From Paenibacillus_G filicis (lineage in GTDB: Bacteria; Bacillota; Bacilli; Paenibacillales; NBRC-103111), in the NCBI RefSeq assembly GCF_038070315.1, contig NZ_JBBPCC010000029.1, forward strand, positions 1 to 64,000: DNA of 64,000 nucleotides. Direction: 5' to 3'. A program made the position numbers and the translations under genes. Numbering within the stretch: the stretch's first letter is position 1; every line of letters begins with the position of its first letter. Below are positions 16,670 to 23,327 of the stretch, in pieces. Under the pieces are notes generated by a model. It searched no databases. It was given only the letters and a program-made list of their open reading frames with translations, and was not told the DNA's origin.

Positions 16670-17763
16670 GAGCGGTCCTCCTTTGCTGCCGCCGCCTCGC
16701 TGCTGCCGGCTTGCTGGCTTTCAGCGCTGTGATCATGGTCATGATGGTGATCGTGTCCATGGTTATGCCCGTGATCATGATGGTGATCGTGACCGTGGTC
16801 ATGCCCATGATCGTGATGGTGATCGTGTCCATGGTCATGCCCATGATCGTGATGGTGATCGTGGCCGTGATCATGTCCATGTTCGTGATGATGATCGTGA
16901 CCGTGATCATGGTCGTGGTGATGATGCCCGTGGTCATGATCATGGTTGTGATCGTGGTGATGATGCTTCATCGCTTCCAGACGGAATTGGCACATGTCGC
17001 AGTTCATCTTGACCTCGCCCTGCAGCGCCTCCAGCGCGCGCTCGCGCAGGATATCTTGCAGCTTCGGGTGGAAGCCGAAATAGTCGGCCAGCGTGATTTC
17101 AATTTCAGGATGGGCAGCCGCGAACGTTTCCTTCAGCTGCTCCAACCTCTTAATGAGAACGCCCGTAAACAAGAAGTAAGGCAGCAGGACGATCTTCTTG
17201 GCTCCGAGCCGGACACAGCGCTCCACGCCTTCATCCGCGCGCGGGGAAGTGACGCCGATAAACGCCGTCTCGACCCACTTGACGTTCAAGCGTTCCCAGA
17301 GCAGGCGCGAGATCTTGAACAGATCGCTGTTCGCATCAGCATCGCTGCTGCCCCGTCCGATCAGCAGGAGCGCCGTGTCTGGCGACTCAGCAAGTCCATC
17401 CACCCCTGCATCATCCAGACGAGATTGCAGAATGTCCAATGACAGATCATGTACGCCGATCGGTCTTCCATAATTGAAAGTGATGTCCGGGTAAGTCTTC
17501 TTGGCCTCATCGATGGCTGCCGGAATATGCAGCTTGGCATGACCTGCCGCAAGCAGCGTAATCGGCACGACGCCGACGCGGGTGGCTCCGCGTCTGGCGC
17601 AGGCTGCGAATCCGTCCCTCATCGTCGGACGCTCGAACTCCAGAAAACAGGTTTCGACGATCGGCACATCCAGTCCCTGCTCGACCGCCTTAACAAACTC
17701 ACGTATCTCTTCATTCCCTTCCGGGTCACGGCTTCCGTGCCCGACAAACAATAATGCATCCAT
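16666..17763 (-). CDS. cbiX: Sirohydrochlorin cobaltochelatase, long form with His-rich tail
   Basis: 365 residues, the long CbiX type. Two chelatase halves: LLFVGHGSRDPEG (His9) with AAGHAKLHIP (His75, His79), then a degenerate second half starting LLLIGRGSSDADA. It inserts cobalt into sirohydrochlorin. After the halves come MNCDMC (Cys255, Cys258), which resembles the Fe-S-binding MxxCxxC motif reported for B. megaterium CbiX, and then about 80 residues of almost only His and Asp with some Gly (267-346), probably a cobalt store or sensor. Second gene of the operon, 15 bases after cbiH60. Confidence 0.95.
   Translation of the reverse strand: MDALLFVGHGSRDPEGNEEIREFVKAVEQGLDVPIVETCFLEFERPTMRDGFAACARRGATRVGVVPITLLAAGHAKLHIPAAIDEAKKTYPDITFNYGRPIGVHDLSLDILQSRLDDAGVDGLAESPDTALLLIGRGSSDADANSDLFKISRLLWERLNVKWVETAFIGVTSPRADEGVERCVRLGAKKIVLLPYFLFTGVLIKRLEQLKETFAAAHPEIEITLADYFGFHPKLQDILRERALEALQGEVKMNCDMCQFRLEAMKHHHHDHNHDHDHGHHHHDHDHGHDHHHEHGHDHGHDHHHDHGHDHGHDHHHDHGHDHGHDHHHDHGHNHGHDHHHDHDHSAESQQAGSSEAAAAKEDRS
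16726..16965 (-). repeat. His/Asp-rich tandem repeat encoded in cbiX
   Basis: About 80 codons of near-repeating HDHHHDHGHDHG, visible as repeated ATGATCGTGATGGTGATCGT-type stretches on the plus strand. Roughly half of the residues are His. The DNA repeats make copy number prone to change between strains. Confidence 0.9.
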
Positions 17764-17778
17764 AATAATGTTCTCCTA

Positions 17779-19587
17779 TCAATCGCCGCAAATGGCGTTC
17801 TCGATTTTGAAAACCGGCACCTCACGGTGGCGGTAGCCTTCCAATTCCTTGACCCGGTTGAAATATTTATGAAACCGTTCATTCGGATGGGCTTCATCCG
17901 CATACTTGCGCACGATGCTTTCAACCGTATCGAGCAGCTTCTCGGGCTCGACGCCTTCGGCGACAGGAATACCTGCATGCGCATTTCTGCCTACAGTCTT
18001 GCCTCCCAGGAACAGATCGAATTTCTCCCGGCGGTACACGATGCCGATATCCTCCTTGACTGCGCCGTAGCAAGCCATCCCGCAGCCATTGAACCCGATG
18101 CGCAGCTCCTTGGCAACCTTCATGCCGCCGATTCGGCTCTGCAGCTCTTCGAGATACGGAACCGAATCTGCTTTATCCATGTTGCAGAAATCGCAAGCCT
18201 TGATCTGCGCGACATCGCCGATCGGAGCCAGCAGCAGCCCGGCCGCCTTCAGACGGCTAACCGCCTCGCTAGGCTCGCTAGTCACAATGCGCACGAGCAT
18301 CTGATGATGAGGCGTGTATTCGATCGTACCTTCCTCGCCGACCACATCCGCCAGCAGCATCAGCTGGGCGCTCGTCAGCTTCTTCTCCGCCAGCCCCGGG
18401 CTAACGGCCAGCTCCAGAATCTCCTGCCTGCGGAAGGCCGACGCCTGCTGAAGCCATGGCGCTGCGGCTTCGCCTGCGGAAGGCACTCCGGATGGCTCCG
18501 CCGTTCCCTTGTGGCTATCGACCAGCCACAGCGCTTCCAGCGCAAGTGCGAGCGGTGACACCGGCTCTGCCACAGCTGCTGCAGCCGAGCCCGCCCCCCT
18601 AGAGGCCTCTCCAGCGGCGGGCTCGCGCTCTGCGACCGACACGCCTGCCGGGCTTCCTTCATACGCGCCAGTACCGGACAGCGGGCCTAAACCTCCTGTC
18701 CATGGTCCGCTCGTCGCTGGCTGCACCGGTACGGACGGACCTGACTCAGCGCCCTGCTGCGCTTCCAGCGACCACGGCTCTGCTGCAACCTGCAGTCTTT
18801 GATGCGGCTTGAGCGGCTGAATATCGTCGCCGAGCGTATATTTGCGCTGGTAGCCGCGTGGTGTAATCATCAAGCCGTCATAGTTGACCGTGGACGAATT
18901 GCCGATGATAACCGTCGTCAGCATGCCGATATCATGCTCCAGCATACGGCCTAGCGTAGTCACGACAATGTCCTCCCGGTCCCGATAGGCGCTCTTGACG
19001 ATTCCCACGGGGGTATCAGCCGAACGGTAGCGCAGCAGCATGTTCTGCGTCTCCACGATCTGGCGCGTCCGTCTGCCGCTGCGCGGGTTATACAGAGCCA
19101 CGACGAAGTCGGCGGCAGCCGCAGCCTCCACCCTTTTAATAATCAGCTCCCAGGGAGTCAGATGATCGCTCAGACTGATCGTGCAGGCATCGTGCATGAT
19201 CGGAGCTCCGAGCAGGGAGGCTGTCGAGTTGATCGCCGAGATGCCCGGAATAATTTCAACCTCAACCCCGCTCTCGCGCCGCCATCCCTTCTCCATCAAT
19301 ACCTCATAGATCAGTCCGGCCATGCCGTAAACGCCTGCATCTCCGCTTGAGATAACGGCAACCGTACGTCCTGCCTCTGCCTGACGCACTGCCTCCTGCG
19401 CCCGGCTGACCTCCTCAGTCATCCCCGTGCGTACAATCTGCTGACCATTCAGCAGACCGCGAATCAGATCGACATACGTGTTGTAGCCGATAATGACGTC
19501 GCTGTTCTGAATCGCGTCCTTCGCCGCTTGTGTCATATGGTCGAAGCTGCCGGGACCGAACCCGACGACCAACAATTTTCCTCTCAT
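17779..19587 (-). CDS. cbiH: Ring-contraction C17-methyltransferase fused to an Fe-S domain (CbiH60 type)
   Basis: 602 residues from the ATG at 19585-19587, which follows GGGAGG; an earlier in-frame start lacks a site. Residues 1-245 are cobalt-precorrin-3B C17-methyltransferase (VVGFGPGSFDHMTQ, VISSGDAGVYGMAGLIYEV, ALYNPRSGRRTRQI). Residues 265-400 are a low-complexity Ala/Gly/Pro/Ser linker. Residues 400-570 resemble one half of nitrite/sulfite reductase, with Cys465, Cys468, Cys502 and Cys506 (CDFC and GCGMAC) suited to a 4Fe-4S cluster. This is the architecture of B. megaterium CbiH60, which does anaerobic ring contraction. First gene behind the cobalamin riboswitch. Confidence 0.94.
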   Translation of the reverse strand: MRGKLLVVGFGPGSFDHMTQAAKDAIQNSDVIIGYNTYVDLIRGLLNGQQIVRTGMTEEVSRAQEAVRQAEAGRTVAVISSGDAGVYGMAGLIYEVLMEKGWRRESGVEVEIIPGISAINSTASLLGAPIMHDACTISLSDHLTPWELIIKRVEAAAAADFVVALYNPRSGRRTRQIVETQNMLLRYRSADTPVGIVKSAYRDREDIVVTTLGRMLEHDIGMLTTVIIGNSSTVNYDGLMITPRGYQRKYTLGDDIQPLKPHQRLQVAAEPWSLEAQQGAESGPSVPVQPATSGPWTGGLGPLSGTGAYEGSPAGVSVAEREPAAGEASRGAGSAAAAVAEPVSPLALALEALWLVDSHKGTAEPSGVPSAGEAAAPWLQQASAFRRQEILELAVSPGLAEKKLTSAQLMLLADVVGEEGTIEYTPHHQMLVRIVTSEPSEAVSRLKAAGLLLAPIGDVAQIKACDFCNMDKADSVPYLEELQSRIGGMKVAKELRIGFNGCGMACYGAVKEDIGIVYRREKFDLFLGGKTVGRNAHAGIPVAEGVEPEKLLDTVESIVRKYADEAHPNERFHKYFNRVKELEGYRHREVPVFKIENAICGD

Positions 19588-19693
19588 CCGCTTGTTCCTC
19601 CCTCTGCCTACACTAACCAAACTTATGACGAAAATAATCGTTCAAGCACATCTCAACGACAGACTGTCCGATTCGGATCATGATCCTAAACGC

Positions 19694-19730
19694 AAAAAAG
19701 CGTCTCCCCTCAAAAATGAGGAGGACGCTG
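19694..19730 (-). terminator. Riboswitch expression-platform terminator
   Basis: On the minus strand AGCGTCCTCCTC pairs with GAGGGGAGACGCT around TTTTT and is followed by TTTTTT. It lies between the cobalamin aptamer and cbiH60, about 107 bases before the start codon, so ligand binding would stop transcription before the operon. Confidence 0.8.
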
Positions 19731-19907
19731 AACGACAGGGAGATTTTCGCCGATGAAACGATCCGTCCGAAGCCGATGTCTGGCGACAACAGCAGCGGCC
19801 GAGTGCGCATCGAGCCAGAACCCGTTCGGCGTACACCTCCCTATCCTCGTAGGTTATACGGTGACTTTGCATCATGTCCACACGGAATATACCGCGTCAT
19901 GACGCTT

Positions 19908-20090
19908 GTGCAACAGGCAGGTCTCCTGACTCGCGTCTCTTCGCTTCTCCTGCGCCTTCCCATCCGGTTGTGACAGTGGCGTCATGCAGAGAGCAGCTCC
20001 TCGCTTACAGTGGCGGGACCGTGCCGGACTCTCACCGGCTTCCCTTTTAACCGTCCGGGAGCGTGACCTCCCTTTCCGGCACCTGTTCAT
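19908..20090 (-). promoter_or_regulatory. Cobalamin riboswitch controlling the cbi operon
   Basis: The minus strand carries the conserved cobalamin aptamer elements in order: AACAGGTGCCGG (P1 5' side near 20081-20088), AAGCCGGTGAGAGTCCGGCA, CGGTCCCGCCACTGTAAGCG, GGGAAGGCGCAGGAG, and the B12 box AGTCAGGAGACCTGCC (19916-19931) followed by CCTGTT closing P1. It should repress the downstream operon when adenosylcobalamin is plentiful. Confidence 0.95.
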
Positions 20091-20147
20091 CAGAACAATA
20101 GCTTTATGAAATGAATAGCTTGATCTTATGTGTTATCATCAACCTTA

Positions 20148-20177
20148 ATGATAGCATGTTCGTTTCGGGACTGTCCA
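20148..20177 (-). promoter_or_regulatory. Possible promoter of the cbi operon
   Basis: On the minus strand TGGACA (20172-20177) and TATCAT (20148-20153) with an 18-base spacer, 60 bases before the aptamer. Both boxes are imperfect. Confidence 0.35.
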
Positions 20178-20373
20178 CCGTTTCCAGTTGAACCGGAAGC
20201 CCCCTCCAAGATACAGAAATCGAAAATACTGACTCTAGCGTTCTCTGCGTCTACTCCAGCTAACCTTCATCTGTCCTCTTCACAAACCTTTGCCAACTCC
20301 CTGCTCTTCGTATATGCTGGGGTTATCCTGGAATGCTAGAGTAGAGTATTATATAGGAAAGGAATCAAAAACT

Positions 20374-20733
20374 ATGAACCACCAAGCCATCATCACTCAC
20401 GTCCTATCCAAGCCGGGAACGCGTCTGCGCTACCCGTTCGATCCGGATCTCCCCATATTATTCGTAGGCGACAAAATGTTTGCTGTTCTGGGCACAACCT
20501 CAGGTGTCCAAAGCGTGACCCTCAAAGCTGATCCTGATACGGTCTGGCTCACAAGGGAAACGTACCCTGGCACCGTCCTGCCCGGCTATCATATGAACAA
20601 GAAGCATTGGAACACCGTCGTGCTGAACGGGCTCCTGCCAGAGACCGAACTGCTGGACATGCTGGAGGAATCCTATCAATTGGTCCGCCGCAAGCTGACC
20701 CGGGCCATGAAGGAAGAATTCGGACTTTCCTAA
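20374..20733 (+). CDS. MmcQ/YjbR-family protein
   Basis: 119 residues from the ATG at 20374, which follows AGGAAAGGA. The pattern (LSKPGTRLRYPFDPDLPILF, VGDKMFAVLG, LKADPDTVWLTRETYPGTVL, GYHMNKKHWNTVVLNG and LLDMLEESYQLVRRKL) is that of the YjbR/CyaY-like fold, often annotated as DNA-binding. The molecular role is not established. It is followed by the tRNA-Gly gene. Confidence 0.88.
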   Translation: MNHQAIITHVLSKPGTRLRYPFDPDLPILFVGDKMFAVLGTTSGVQSVTLKADPDTVWLTRETYPGTVLPGYHMNKKHWNTVVLNGLLPETELLDMLEESYQLVRRKLTRAMKEEFGLS

Positions 20734-20801
20734 GGGAAGTCTGGCGCCTAGCATTGATTTTCTCTCTCATTTATGCTACAGTTTGTTGGTAGTTCCATTG
20801 T

Positions 20802-20872
20802 GCGGGTGTAGTTCAATGGCAGAACGCCAGCTTCCCAAGCTTGAGGCGAGGGTTCGATTCCCTTCACCCGCT
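20802..20872 (+). tRNA. tRNA-Gly (anticodon CCC)
   Basis: 71 nt without CCA. The acceptor stem GCGGGTG (20802-20808) pairs with CACCCGC (20865-20871), and T is the discriminator. D-arm GTTC-AATGGCA-GAAC; anticodon stem CCAGC/GCTTG with loop TTCCCAA, anticodon CCC; T-arm GAGGGTTCGATTCCCTT. Its 3' half is the attachment site of the prophage. Confidence 0.95.
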
Positions 20873-20874
20873 TA
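20832..20874 (+). repeat. Left attachment repeat (attL) inside tRNA-Gly
   Basis: 43 bases from the anticodon loop to just beyond the tRNA 3' end, repeated at 26399-26441 with one mismatch (gaggcg here, gaagcg on the right). Confidence 0.93.
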
Positions 20875-20891
20875 TCTTTAATGTGACTCTA

Positions 20892-20920
20892 AACCCTTGC
20901 GGCGCAAGGTTTTTTTCTTT
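20892..20920 (+). terminator. Terminator after tRNA-Gly
   Basis: AACCCTTGC / GCAAGGTT with loop GGC and a TTTTTTTCTTTTT tail. It is inside the element, so the prophage supplies the present tRNA terminator. Confidence 0.85.
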
Positions 20921-20965
20921 TTCTACAGAGTCATATCTTTCTTAAATTTTGCCCCAGAGAAGCCC

Positions 20966-20985
20966 AGTGGGGACAGAATGGGGAC
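20966..20985 (+). repeat. Tandem TGGGGACA motif, left copy (possible integrase arm site)
   Basis: AGTGGGGACAGAATGGGGAC holds two TGGGGAC boxes 11 bases apart. The same 20 bases with one change occur at 26261-26280, inside the other end of the element and in the same orientation. Confidence 0.6.
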
Positions 20986-21045
20986 AAAGGCCGACGATTG
21001 ACATATTCACAAAAATTGGACGCCATTCTAAATGGGCAAGTAACG

Positions 21046-21083
21046 AAAAAGAGCAGTCAGGGTTAGTCCTGCTGCTCTTTTGC
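21046..21083 (-). terminator. Terminator overlapping the end of the RHH-like gene
   Basis: On the minus strand AAAAGAGCAGCAGG and CCTGACTGCTCTTTTT form a near-perfect stem ending in a U-run. The 5' arm contains the last codons of the gene at 21063. Confidence 0.8.
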
Positions 21084-21266
21084 TTTTCTTAATTTTTCTT
21101 CTATTGCTTCAAGTATAAATGCATTGCGGCTAAGGCCCAGACGGACAGCGGCTTCATCTATCCTCTCCCTCTCCCCCTTCTTTACTGTGAACTTGACTTG
21201 ATCATAATTTGCCGCGTTATATTTATCTTTTGCTCGAGTAGCGGCTGTTCCTTTCTTTTCATCCAT
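21063..21266 (-). CDS. Small ribbon-helix-helix-like protein
   Basis: 67 residues from the ATG at 21264-21266, preceded by AAGGAAGG. After a basic head (MDEKKGTAATRAKDKYNAAN) comes YDQVKFTVKKGERERIDEAA, then RLGLSRNAFILEAIEEKLRK, a strand-helix-helix pattern as in Arc/MetJ-type DNA-binding proteins found in phages, plasmids and antitoxins. It may be a phage regulator or an orphan antitoxin; no toxin of a known family stands beside it. Confidence 0.65.
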   Translation of the reverse strand: MDEKKGTAATRAKDKYNAANYDQVKFTVKKGERERIDEAAVRLGLSRNAFILEAIEEKLRKAKEQQD

Positions 21267-21352
21267 CGCTATCACCTTCCTTAATTAGCATTTTATCATA
21301 AAAAATATACGCGTACCAGTATATAATAAGAGTATAAGGAGGTGAACAAGAG

Positions 21353-21472
21353 ATGGATAAAACGAGAAAAGAAAGACAGCAATAGGAACGTATCGAAAGA
21401 TTCAAGATGATGACTGCAATCATCACTTTGATCAACACGGTCGCTCTCCTCATCCTCACACTGGTGCGCTAG
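21353..21472 (+). pseudogene. Small membrane peptide gene interrupted by an amber codon
   Basis: A strong AAGGAGGTG site stands nine bases before the ATG at 21353. The frame reads MDKTRKERQQ, then TAG, then ERIERFKMMTAIITLINTVA and LLILTLVR to a stop at 21470-21472. Without the amber it would be a 39-residue protein with a charged head and one membrane helix. Either CAG has mutated to TAG or translation restarts inside. It lies 80 bases upstream of a second peptide of the same layout. Confidence 0.55.
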
Positions 21473-21575
21473 AGCCAGAACCAAGCCGAGGCTCCGAAAG
21501 GGGCCTCCGGCAAGGTGGGTGAAAAATAAGGTGCTGTCTTTCTTTTCTCAAGTATATCACAAAGGGGCCGATGAT

Positions 21576-21671
21576 ATGAAATTCCAAAAAGTAACGATGA
21601 CGATCAGCGTGATTGCCTTAGTCATCAGCATTATTACGCTGATCATAATCCTTCTAAAGTTAACCGCCTGA
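21576..21671 (+). CDS. 31-residue single-TM peptide (possible holin-like toxin)
   Basis: ATG at 21576 preceded by AAAGGGG with eight bases between. The peptide is MKFQKVTMTISVIALVISII then TLIIILLKLTA: a short basic head and a 23-residue membrane helix. An in-frame GTG at 21519 could give a longer form but has no good site. Small peptides of this kind include type I toxins and phage holin-like proteins; no antisense RNA could be proved by eye. Confidence 0.5.
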   Translation: MKFQKVTMTISVIALVISIITLIIILLKLTA

Positions 21672-21769
21672 CGATAGACGGAAAGGAACCGGCTGAAGCG
21701 CTGAGCTGAGAAATCGGCTCAGCTTTCTTTCATTTGAAAATCCCAGACGCTTGGGAAAATTAATAAAAT

Positions 21770-21811
21770 CCCCGCCAGCACACGCCAGCGGGGTAAGGAA
21801 ATTTTTCCTAG
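21770..21811 (-). repeat. Hairpin repeat, copy 1
   Basis: The 29 bases beginning CCCCGCCAGCACACGCCAGC, then one variable base, then AATTTTTCCTA recur at 23286-23327. CCCCGC and GCGGGG can pair. It lies downstream of the 55-residue gene at 21896 on the minus strand; the AATTTTT tract precedes the stem on that strand, so it would be a poor classical terminator. Confidence 0.75.
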
Positions 21812-21895
21812 ACTGTTATTGATTCACTGCCGCAGGTTATCAATGGCAATAGTGTGACCGGTGAAGATCCGATTGTCCAAGTAGGCCGCGAAAAC

Positions 21896-22063
21896 TTAAC
21901 TGTTTGGTAAAAGGTCAAAGTGCTCATCAGTCTTAATACAATGAATCTTACTGCAATATTGACTCACGTTATCCCACCTGCCCCATATACAGTTTTTGCA
22001 TTTTTTAGGCTGTTTGGGTTTGATCTCAAACGTCAACTTACTTTCCTCACCTTCAAACCACAT
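21896..22063 (-). CDS. 55-residue four-cysteine protein
   Basis: Reads from ATG at 22061-22063 to TAA at 21896-21898. The sequence starts MWFEGEESKLTFEIKPKQPK and continues KCKNCIWGRWDNVSQYCSKI with Cys at 22, 25, 37 and 42 (CxxC-x11-C-x4-C), as in small zinc ribbons. Only a weak GCGGGGG site precedes it. Codon-level quality and the Cys spacing argue that it is real. I do not recognise a named family; small phage-encoded zinc-ribbon proteins are the nearest idea. Confidence 0.6.
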   Translation of the reverse strand: MWFEGEESKLTFEIKPKQPKKCKNCIWGRWDNVSQYCSKIHCIKTDEHFDLLPNS

Positions 22064-22068
22064 TATGT

Positions 22069-22097
22069 ATATACCCCCGCAGAAGCGAGGGTATAAA
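22069..22097. other. Hairpin between the DUF3231 gene and the four-Cys gene
   Basis: TATACCC-CGC and GCG-GGGTATA pair around AGAA. Neither side is followed by a good U-run, so it is more likely an mRNA-processing or translational element than a terminator. Confidence 0.4.
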
Positions 22098-22121
22098 TTG
22101 TTTCAGATATTCAGCAACTGC

Positions 22122-22640
22122 TTAAGCCTCTACAAGTTCAGGGCGTTTTACTTGAAGGGGTGGAGGGATAAGCCATCCTTTTTTCTTAAATGTGCGCAAA
22201 ATTTTAGCCCCTGTTGCAGCTTTGGTCATATGATACTTTCCAAACAGAGCTCCTATGTCCTCACGAATGGATTTACCCATTACTTGGCTGCAAACAACCA
22301 GTCCAGCGGCACTATCAGTAGCTATCAAGGCCGCTATCTCTTGATCTGTAAAACGCGCTCCCACGGGGATTTCTTCAAGCTTAACCTCTGGCCGTGGGGG
22401 CAGTTTTGGAGAAGTTGCCACTCCATTCTGAATAAGTATTTCATCACATTCACTTACTTCCAACTCCGCTTGATCAATCATATCGGCAAGAATGTCCTTA
22501 AGCTCCTTATCTCCAGCATGATACTGATAAGCGCGATAAGCAGAAATGCACCCTTTGGCTTTCATCGAAAATTGCCATAGGTCGTAAACCTCTCCATAAT
22601 GTAAAGGCTCATCTTTAGGATTACCACTAAGAATTCCCAA
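22122..22640 (-). CDS. DUF3231 family protein
   Basis: 172 residues from a TTG at 22638-22640 preceded by AAGGAG at ten bases. The order DEPLHYGEVYDLWQFSMKAK, AYRAYQYHAGDKELKDIL, CDEILIQNGV, PPRPEVKLEEIPVGARFTDQ and CSQVMGKSIREDIGALFGKY is one ferritin-like repeat of the DUF3231 family, common in spore-formers and sometimes spore-coat associated. Most relatives carry two repeats and are about twice as long, so this is a short form. The function is unknown. It is unexpected inside a prophage. Confidence 0.8.
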   Translation of the reverse strand: MGILSGNPKDEPLHYGEVYDLWQFSMKAKGCISAYRAYQYHAGDKELKDILADMIDQAELEVSECDEILIQNGVATSPKLPPRPEVKLEEIPVGARFTDQEIAALIATDSAAGLVVCSQVMGKSIREDIGALFGKYHMTKAATGAKILRTFKKKGWLIPPPLQVKRPELVEA

Positions 22641-22729
22641 GTTCAGTCATCTCCTTCATAAGCTGTTACAAGGCAGTAAATTTAGTATGTGTCCGATTGA
22701 GTGAATTATTCTTTAAATTAATGGAGCAA

Positions 22730-23089
22730 TTATTTGCGGAAATCGCCTTCTTCGCGATTGCGACCACGCATACCTGCGAGCCCGATCAAGCCGAGCAGAC
22801 CAAGCCATCCCCAGTTAGATCTGCGGCCATTATCATCAGCAGCGTTGGTGCGGTAAGAATTAGTGCTGTAGTTGCCGCCATATCCGGTACCATTGGCTGT
22901 CGTTGTGCCTGTCAGCGAGGTTCCGCTCGGGGAGGTGCCGTAGGTCCCATCGCTGTGCGTACTGGTTCCATATTGGCTTGATCCGGTCGTTCCTGTTGTC
23001 CCCATGCTGCTTTCAGCCATAGCCTGTCCGCCAAAGCCTACAGTTGCCATCAGAGCGAATGTAAGCACTGCTTTACCGAACTTGTTCAT
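22730..23089 (-). CDS. Secreted WGxxGxxG-type small protein
   Basis: 119 residues from the ATG at 23087-23089; AAGGGAG lies upstream. Residues 1-26 are a signal peptide ending GGQAMA. Residues 27-88 are a Gly/Ser/Thr-rich linker. The end is NWGWLGLLGLIGLAGMRGRN: WG motif, a membrane helix and a basic tail, the layout of the WGxxGxxG C-terminal sorting-like proteins of Paenibacillaceae. The role is unknown. Together with DUF3231 it looks more like a host gene than a phage gene. Confidence 0.7.
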   Translation of the reverse strand: MNKFGKAVLTFALMATVGFGGQAMAESSMGTTGTTGSSQYGTSTHSDGTYGTSPSGTSLTGTTTANGTGYGGNYSTNSYRTNAADDNGRRSNWGWLGLLGLIGLAGMRGRNREEGDFRK

Positions 23090-23285
23090 GTTGTAAGAGA
23101 TCTCCCTTCGCATAATTAAGTTTGGTTTTGCTACTTGCCCTTATAGCATGGACTTGCCCCACCATTCTTATGCCAGTAAGCGGGAGGAGGTTATTCCTAT
23201 GGAAATTGTTCGCTTTTTCCTGTGTTTCACGAAGAATCAGCGGGGATTTTCAATGTTTTAACTTTGAAATTTAAATAAACAGTTA

Positions 23286-23327
23286 CCCCGCCAGCACACG
23301 CCAGCGGGGTAAGGTAATTTTTCCTAC
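23286..23327 (-). repeat. Hairpin repeat, copy 2 (downstream of glucosaminidase)
   Basis: Nearly identical to 21770-21811. It begins at the stop codon of the glucosaminidase gene and reads, on the minus strand, TAGGAAAAATTACC and then the CCCCGC/GCGGGG hairpin. Confidence 0.75.

Noticed and set aside
16711..17012. Plus-strand frames full of Met/Val or His/Asp/Gly opposite the cbiX tail
   Set aside because: They are mirror images of the His-coding repeat; cbiX is well supported in the other direction.
19678..19881. Possible leader peptide gene between the cobalamin aptamer and cbiH
   Set aside because: No ribosome site, Cys/Arg/Ser-rich composition, and it overlaps the terminator hairpin of the riboswitch.
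21816..21907. Short plus-strand frame ending GRENLTVW after the first hairpin repeat
   Set aside because: It overlaps the end of the four-Cys gene, has no start codon with a site, and is too short to judge.
21996..22580. 194-codon plus-strand frame opposite the DUF3231 gene
   Set aside because: Antisense to a recognised family with a good start; the frame has no convincing ribosome site.
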